Below, in pieces: positions 43,621 to 44,742 of a DNA stretch of 44,742 nt. This DNA is from Zygnema cylindricum (taxonomy: Eukaryota > Streptophyta > Zygnematophyceae > Zygnematales > Zygnemataceae). Each line of letters starts with the position of its first letter. Within the stretch, counting starts at the first letter, position 1. The stretch is taken from assembly GCA_037447655.1 (NCBI GenBank), contig JBBHKE010001969.1, forward strand, positions 407,708-452,449. Direction: 5' to 3'. Made by a program: the position numbers and the translations under genes. The notes below the pieces were generated by a model. It was not told the origin of the DNA and made no database searches. It saw nothing but the letters and a program-made list of their open reading frames with translations.

Positions 43621-44583
43621 TGTTGTCCATAGCTTATTTCAGCCTTGGACTACTCACGGAAACACCCACAGATTACCTCAAAAACAGCTGTGTTTCAGAC
43701 GACACAGATTACTCCACACTGAACGAAATAGTCTCAAACTGCACCAACATGGAGTATACCATATACAGTGTAAACTCCCAAAGTTACAGCCAAATCCACC
43801 AAGGCATCTAGATGATATAGGCTCTAGAGTTTCCCAAAAATAGCTGACAACTTCACATACTAACCACTTAGACTGTTCACAGAATCTTACAGAAATACTG
43901 AAATACAATGAAACTTCACACACATATAGATTCTATATCATAAAATAACTCTACAAAGTTTCACATGAAAGCACCAATCAGAGTGATCACACCAATAGGT
44001 CAAAGATGCAGAAAACAGTCTGCCATTACTTTGATTAACTTGACTGCGATTCATAAAAATAATCTAAGTCCTACAAGTTATAATCAGAGTACAGAGGCAT
44101 ACCAGCCGTACTGTATCTATTCTAATAACCTAACTAGTCAAAAGGACAAACCTCTGTTGTACATAATATTTAAACCGTACTCTTCGTATGTCAGAAACTA
44201 AACTACCACTAAGCAACCACTAAGCTACCACTATCGTTTAATCATCATTACTTGAACTCTATCCTATTCATATTATCTGTAGTTGCGCTAGCTGCACTGG
44301 CTGCGCTTTCCGTACGGATCATAAAAATAGCCGCAACTGCGTTGACTTAACTGCGTCGCAGCTGCTCCGTACCGGCGGCGCCTATTTAAACATTCTGTTT
44401 ATTTTACATCGGATCGCTTCCCGATCCGCCGTCCATTTGTCATTGCTTGTTCACACCACTCAATGAGTCTTTTACGTAACTTTAATTATCAATCCGTTTG
44501 CTCCCCCAATCCGTGAATCTATTCAAACCTCCATATTAAATCTACTTAGCAGTTATGCACGAAACTGACTTTTCAAAACAACA
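43621..44583 (-). repeat. F1 LTR copy D (3' LTR of an element leaving the window)
   Basis: 963 bp, TGTTGTCC start and ACAACA end on the plus strand. Its right side is an intact polypurine tract, so it is the 3' LTR of a minus-strand F1 copy whose body lies to the right. The left flank TTCCG (43616-43620) is the expected target duplication. It is more diverged from A/B than C is. Confidence 0.9.
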
Positions 44584-44595
44584 CTCCCCCGAAAA
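44584..44595 (-). other. F1 polypurine tract
   Basis: Minus strand TTTTCGGGGGAG directly before the 3' LTR TGTTGT. This boundary is lost in element I. Confidence 0.8.
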
Positions 44596-44620
44596 TTCAG
44601 TTTCGTGCACCCAGAAAAAT

Positions 44621-44742
44621 ATGCAGCGTGTAATGCTATGTTGCTACGCTGCGCTAGTTTGACATCGCAGCGCAGTATGAATACAAAGTGCAGCGTGTAC
44701 TGCTATGCTGCTACGCTGCGCTAGTTTGACATCGCAGCGCAG
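44621..44742 (-). repeat. F1 3'-UTR minisatellite, running off the edge
   Basis: Two units like those at 7123-7290, GCAGCGTGTA(A/C)TGCTATG start, CATCGCAGCGCAG end. Confidence 0.85.

Overview
This is nuclear DNA of a streptophyte plant. Three things show it: 72-bp exons that each encode one plant-type 24-residue leucine-rich repeat (LRR), AT-rich non-coding DNA, and nested Ty1/copia, Ty3/gypsy, hAT-like and Harbinger-like elements. I cannot name the species. The window is a repeat-dense, possibly pericentromeric region with two damaged LRR receptor-like loci between transposons. I found no kinase, no intact autonomous transposon and no canonical RNA gene.

Layout. 1-297 is a 40-bp tandem repeat. 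298-6125 is a second 40-bp satellite (about 145 units), which resumes at 10565-11658. A minus-strand, gag-only copia element (family F1, 6126-10564) sits inside that satellite with 5-bp target duplications. 11656-13049 is the 5' end of a second F1 copy (gag fragment plus LTR). It abuts a minus-strand copia reverse transcriptase/RNase H fragment (13050-14210). 14421-17026 is the 3' half of LRR locus 1: five 72-bp LRR exons, a cysteine-rich/EGF-like exon and a short last exon. 17027-19891 is mostly featureless. 19892-21731 is a Harbinger-like MITE carrying another MITE. 21930-22358 is a decayed copia RNase H. 23894-29809 is the 5' half of a paralogous LRR locus 2 (signal peptide, LRR N-cap, LRR exons), broken off by a 5'-truncated copia (F2, 29910-32126). 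Two more copies of the Harbinger-like MITE follow (32700, 33962). 35695-42293 is a hAT-like element with an integrase-deleted copia (F3, 35729-41176) inside it. 42727-43620 is a Ty3/gypsy integrase on the minus strand, cut by the 3' LTR of another F1 copia that runs off the right edge.

Themes. (1) In most LRR introns a TACTAAC-like branch site is followed by a G-rich, G-quadruplex-capable tract instead of a pyrimidine tract, and the 72-bp phase-2 exons can be skipped without loss of frame. (2) In F1 and F3 the primer binding site matches the anticodon region of initiator tRNA-Met (half-tRNA priming) and is itself translated inside gag, because the gag ATG lies in the LTR. (3) Several elements show local rearrangement: an LTR carrying satellite in place of its polypurine tract, a precise palindrome in a MITE, and many short tandem duplications.
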